From assembly GCA_036897625.1 (NCBI GenBank), contig JAYMTA010001162.1:1-21447 (forward strand): a stretch of DNA of 21,447 bases, read 5' to 3'. The position numbers were made by a program, and so were the translations under genes. Of this stretch, positions 20,191 through 21,447 are shown piece by piece. Origin of the DNA: Pelargonium cotyledonis (Eukaryota > Streptophyta > Magnoliopsida > Geraniales > Geraniaceae). The notes beneath the pieces are model-generated. The model did no database searches. It had not been told where the DNA came from and saw only the letters and a list, made by a program, of their open reading frames with translations. Position 1 is the stretch's first letter, and the number at the start of each line of letters is the position of its first letter.

Positions 20191-20560
20191 TACGGAAAGT
20201 ATGGCGCCCATTCCACATCCGCAATACTATTAGAGAACCTTGGGCTGATTTTGGAGATAAAAATAGTAGCAGCTAGTGAAGTAGGTATCTGTTCTAAACT
20301 AACAGAACATTTCCAGTTGAAGGCACTGGAGATGTGTTGCTTGCTTGTCTAACCCATATGAAATTTACATGGGTTGGGTTATAATGGGGCAGCCTTTCTC
20401 TCATAAGTTACAGCAAATTCGATATATTTATGGAACAAGAATTTGCTCTTAGGTAAATTATACTGATGCGGATGTGTGGGGTCGAACTTGTAATCAGTAT
20501 TCTAGTGTCATTTGAAATTGTAATAATGAAATCAAATTTCTGGTTAAGGCAAGCGATATG
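20191..20560 (+). terminator. 3' UTR and likely poly(A) region of the kinase gene
   Basis: After the stop at 20188-20190 there are about 350 bases without coding sequence. An AATAAA-like signal, aataatgaaat (20522-20532), follows a T/G-rich stretch and is the best candidate near-upstream element. That would place the mRNA end near 20545-20565. Plant poly(A) signals are loose, so the end is approximate. Confidence 0.5.
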
Positions 20561-21070
20561 ACCTTGTATGTTTTGCTTATTGTTGTAACAATTCCTTTTT
20601 GTAGTATCGGTTGCTCAACTTTCTTTCAGCATCTCACTGAGGAGGGAGTGTTTTTGTTTGATTCACATTGAGGTTACCTTTGTTTGAAGAAGTTAAACAT
20701 GTGGAGAGAGAGAGTTCATATTGATTTCAGAATTCAGGAATTTATTATCACTAAAACTAATTTGATTAGTTTACCTTCACTCAAAATTTGTTCCATACGG
20801 TATTTAGTCTCAGCCGATAAGTTCATGTTACGAGGTGACACCGTCTTAACAATTAACACTCATTGAGGGTGGAATGAAAAATTATCCAGTTGTTTTGTGT
20901 CTTGGATGAGTTTTAAATGTAACTTACTTTCAAATGTGGATTTAAAACGGATAAGTGTGTCAATTGCGAGTTTGTAGGTCCGCTCCAAAACCAAGAGTAT
21001 AAATGGAGAATAATTACGCTATTAACTTCAAGTCCTCAATTAAGATGAGTTGGTAAAACAGGACGGCTGT
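20561..21070. other. Intergenic DNA between the kinase gene and the next gene
   Basis: About 0.5 kb with no gene. A 60-codon open frame at 20684-20866 shows no coding character. Positions 20905-20992 are a diverged copy of the repeat seen at 11357-11980. Confidence 0.6.
20905..20992 (+). repeat. Diverged body of the SINE-like repeat family
   Basis: The order gatgagttttaa, taacttac, caaatg, ataagtg, attgcgagttt, gtccgctc, aaacc repeats that of 11520-11620 (gatgaattttaa, taacttac, caaatg, aaaagtg, accgcgagtct, gtcccgctc, aaacc). The tRNA-like head is not recognisable here, so this is a headless or truncated copy. Confidence 0.5.
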
Positions 21071-21200
21071 TATTTAATAATTCCGTCTCCTATTCAACCA
21101 AACCCAATACACACCATCATCATCCTCCTCTACATCTACCATTCATCTCTCCTTCGTACAATCCGATCGAATCTTAGATCGAGCTCAGATCAGATCAGAA
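21071..21200 (+). promoter_or_regulatory. Promoter and 5' leader of the right-edge gene
   Basis: A TATA-like tatttaataa (21071-21080) lies 121 bases before the ATG. It is followed by a CT/CA-rich leader (catcatcatcctcctctaca and following) typical of plant 5' UTRs. The start of transcription would be near 21105. Confidence 0.45.
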
Positions 21201-21447
21201 ATGGTGGCCGACATTCTTCTCCAGGTCGGCATCCTCCTCATCACCCTCTTCATGTTCCTCGCCATGCACAACATCCCCCAGAAGCTCTTCTCCAACCTCC
21301 GCTTCCGCAACCGCGCCAATCTCCGATCCAAGCAACACTTCGTCCGCGGCGCCCAGCTCCTCCCCCAGGCCCGATCCGCCGCCATCTACTCGTGGCGTCG
21401 CTGGAGCTCCCACGCCCTCGCCGTGATTGGATCGCCGAAGCAAATGA
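21201..21447 (+). CDS. N-terminal part of a plant protein with a hydrophobic N-terminus (cut by window end)
   Basis: Eighty-two codons begin MVADILLQVGILLITLFMFL. Residues about 5-20 form one hydrophobic segment that could anchor the protein in a membrane or act as an uncleaved signal. A basic stretch follows (KLFSNLRFRNRANLRSKQHF) and then GAQLLPQARS. The pattern AMHNIP-K, LR-RNR, HFV-GAQLL recalls a conserved plant family whose downstream part carries TPR-like helices, but this is memory only and the TPR part lies outside the window. The ATG is the first in a GC-rich leader and has G at -3 (cagaaatgg). From about residue 60 the composition is less family-like (IYSWRRWSSHAL), and another frame ends in AEAN, so a frame error near 21370-21430 is possible. 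Confidence 0.6.
   Translation, partial: MVADILLQVGILLITLFMFLAMHNIPQKLFSNLRFRNRANLRSKQHFVRGAQLLPQARSAAIYSWRRWSSHALAVIGSPKQM

Overview
The window is nuclear DNA from a flowering plant, most likely a eudicot. Evidence: a 15-exon gene with typical plant GT-AG introns in AT-rich DNA, a TA-flanked Stowaway MITE, plant L1-type LINEs with zf-RVT C-termini, and tRNA-derived SINEs. I cannot name the species.

Layout. Positions 1-895 are AT-rich and hold no gene I can support. Positions 906-6886 are a nested pair of related L1-type LINEs. The outer copy (+ strand) is 5'-truncated and has lost most of its interior; it is bounded by the 10-bp target-site duplication ttaggagtgt (896-905 and 6887-6896). A nearly full-length but decayed LINE lies inside its endonuclease region on the - strand (1301-6571; ORF1 then ORF2 with endonuclease, reverse transcriptase and zf-RVT). 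Positions 6897-12200 are gene-free and carry small dispersed repeats: a SINE with duplicated ends (7179-7269), a MITE-like element (9041-9474), a second SINE (10284-10428) and an array of a tRNA-headed repeat (11357-11980).

The main gene runs from a TATA box at 12314 to a likely poly(A) region near 20540. Spliced by hand, it has 15 coding exons (13243-20190) that stay in frame throughout and encode 919 residues. The protein is a group-B3 Raf-like MAPKKK of the CTR1/EDR1 family, with an EDR1/CTR1 peptidase-like domain followed by a C-terminal kinase domain. From remembered sequences it most resembles the Arabidopsis RAF6 (At4g24480) / rice CTR2 branch. Its catalytic loop reads HWD instead of HRD. 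Its roughly 0.9-kb leader contains four imperfect copies of a 96-110 bp repeat and an 11-codon upstream ORF. Intron 12 carries a (TC)20 tract touching the 5' splice site, and intron 13 carries a complete Stowaway MITE.

At the right edge a second + strand gene starts at 21201 and is cut by the window end. Its first 82 codons show an N-terminal hydrophobic segment followed by a basic stretch.

I found no convincing new multi-gene system. The most informative features are the nested same-family LINEs, the unusual leader and promoter of the kinase gene, and the kinase's altered HRD motif.
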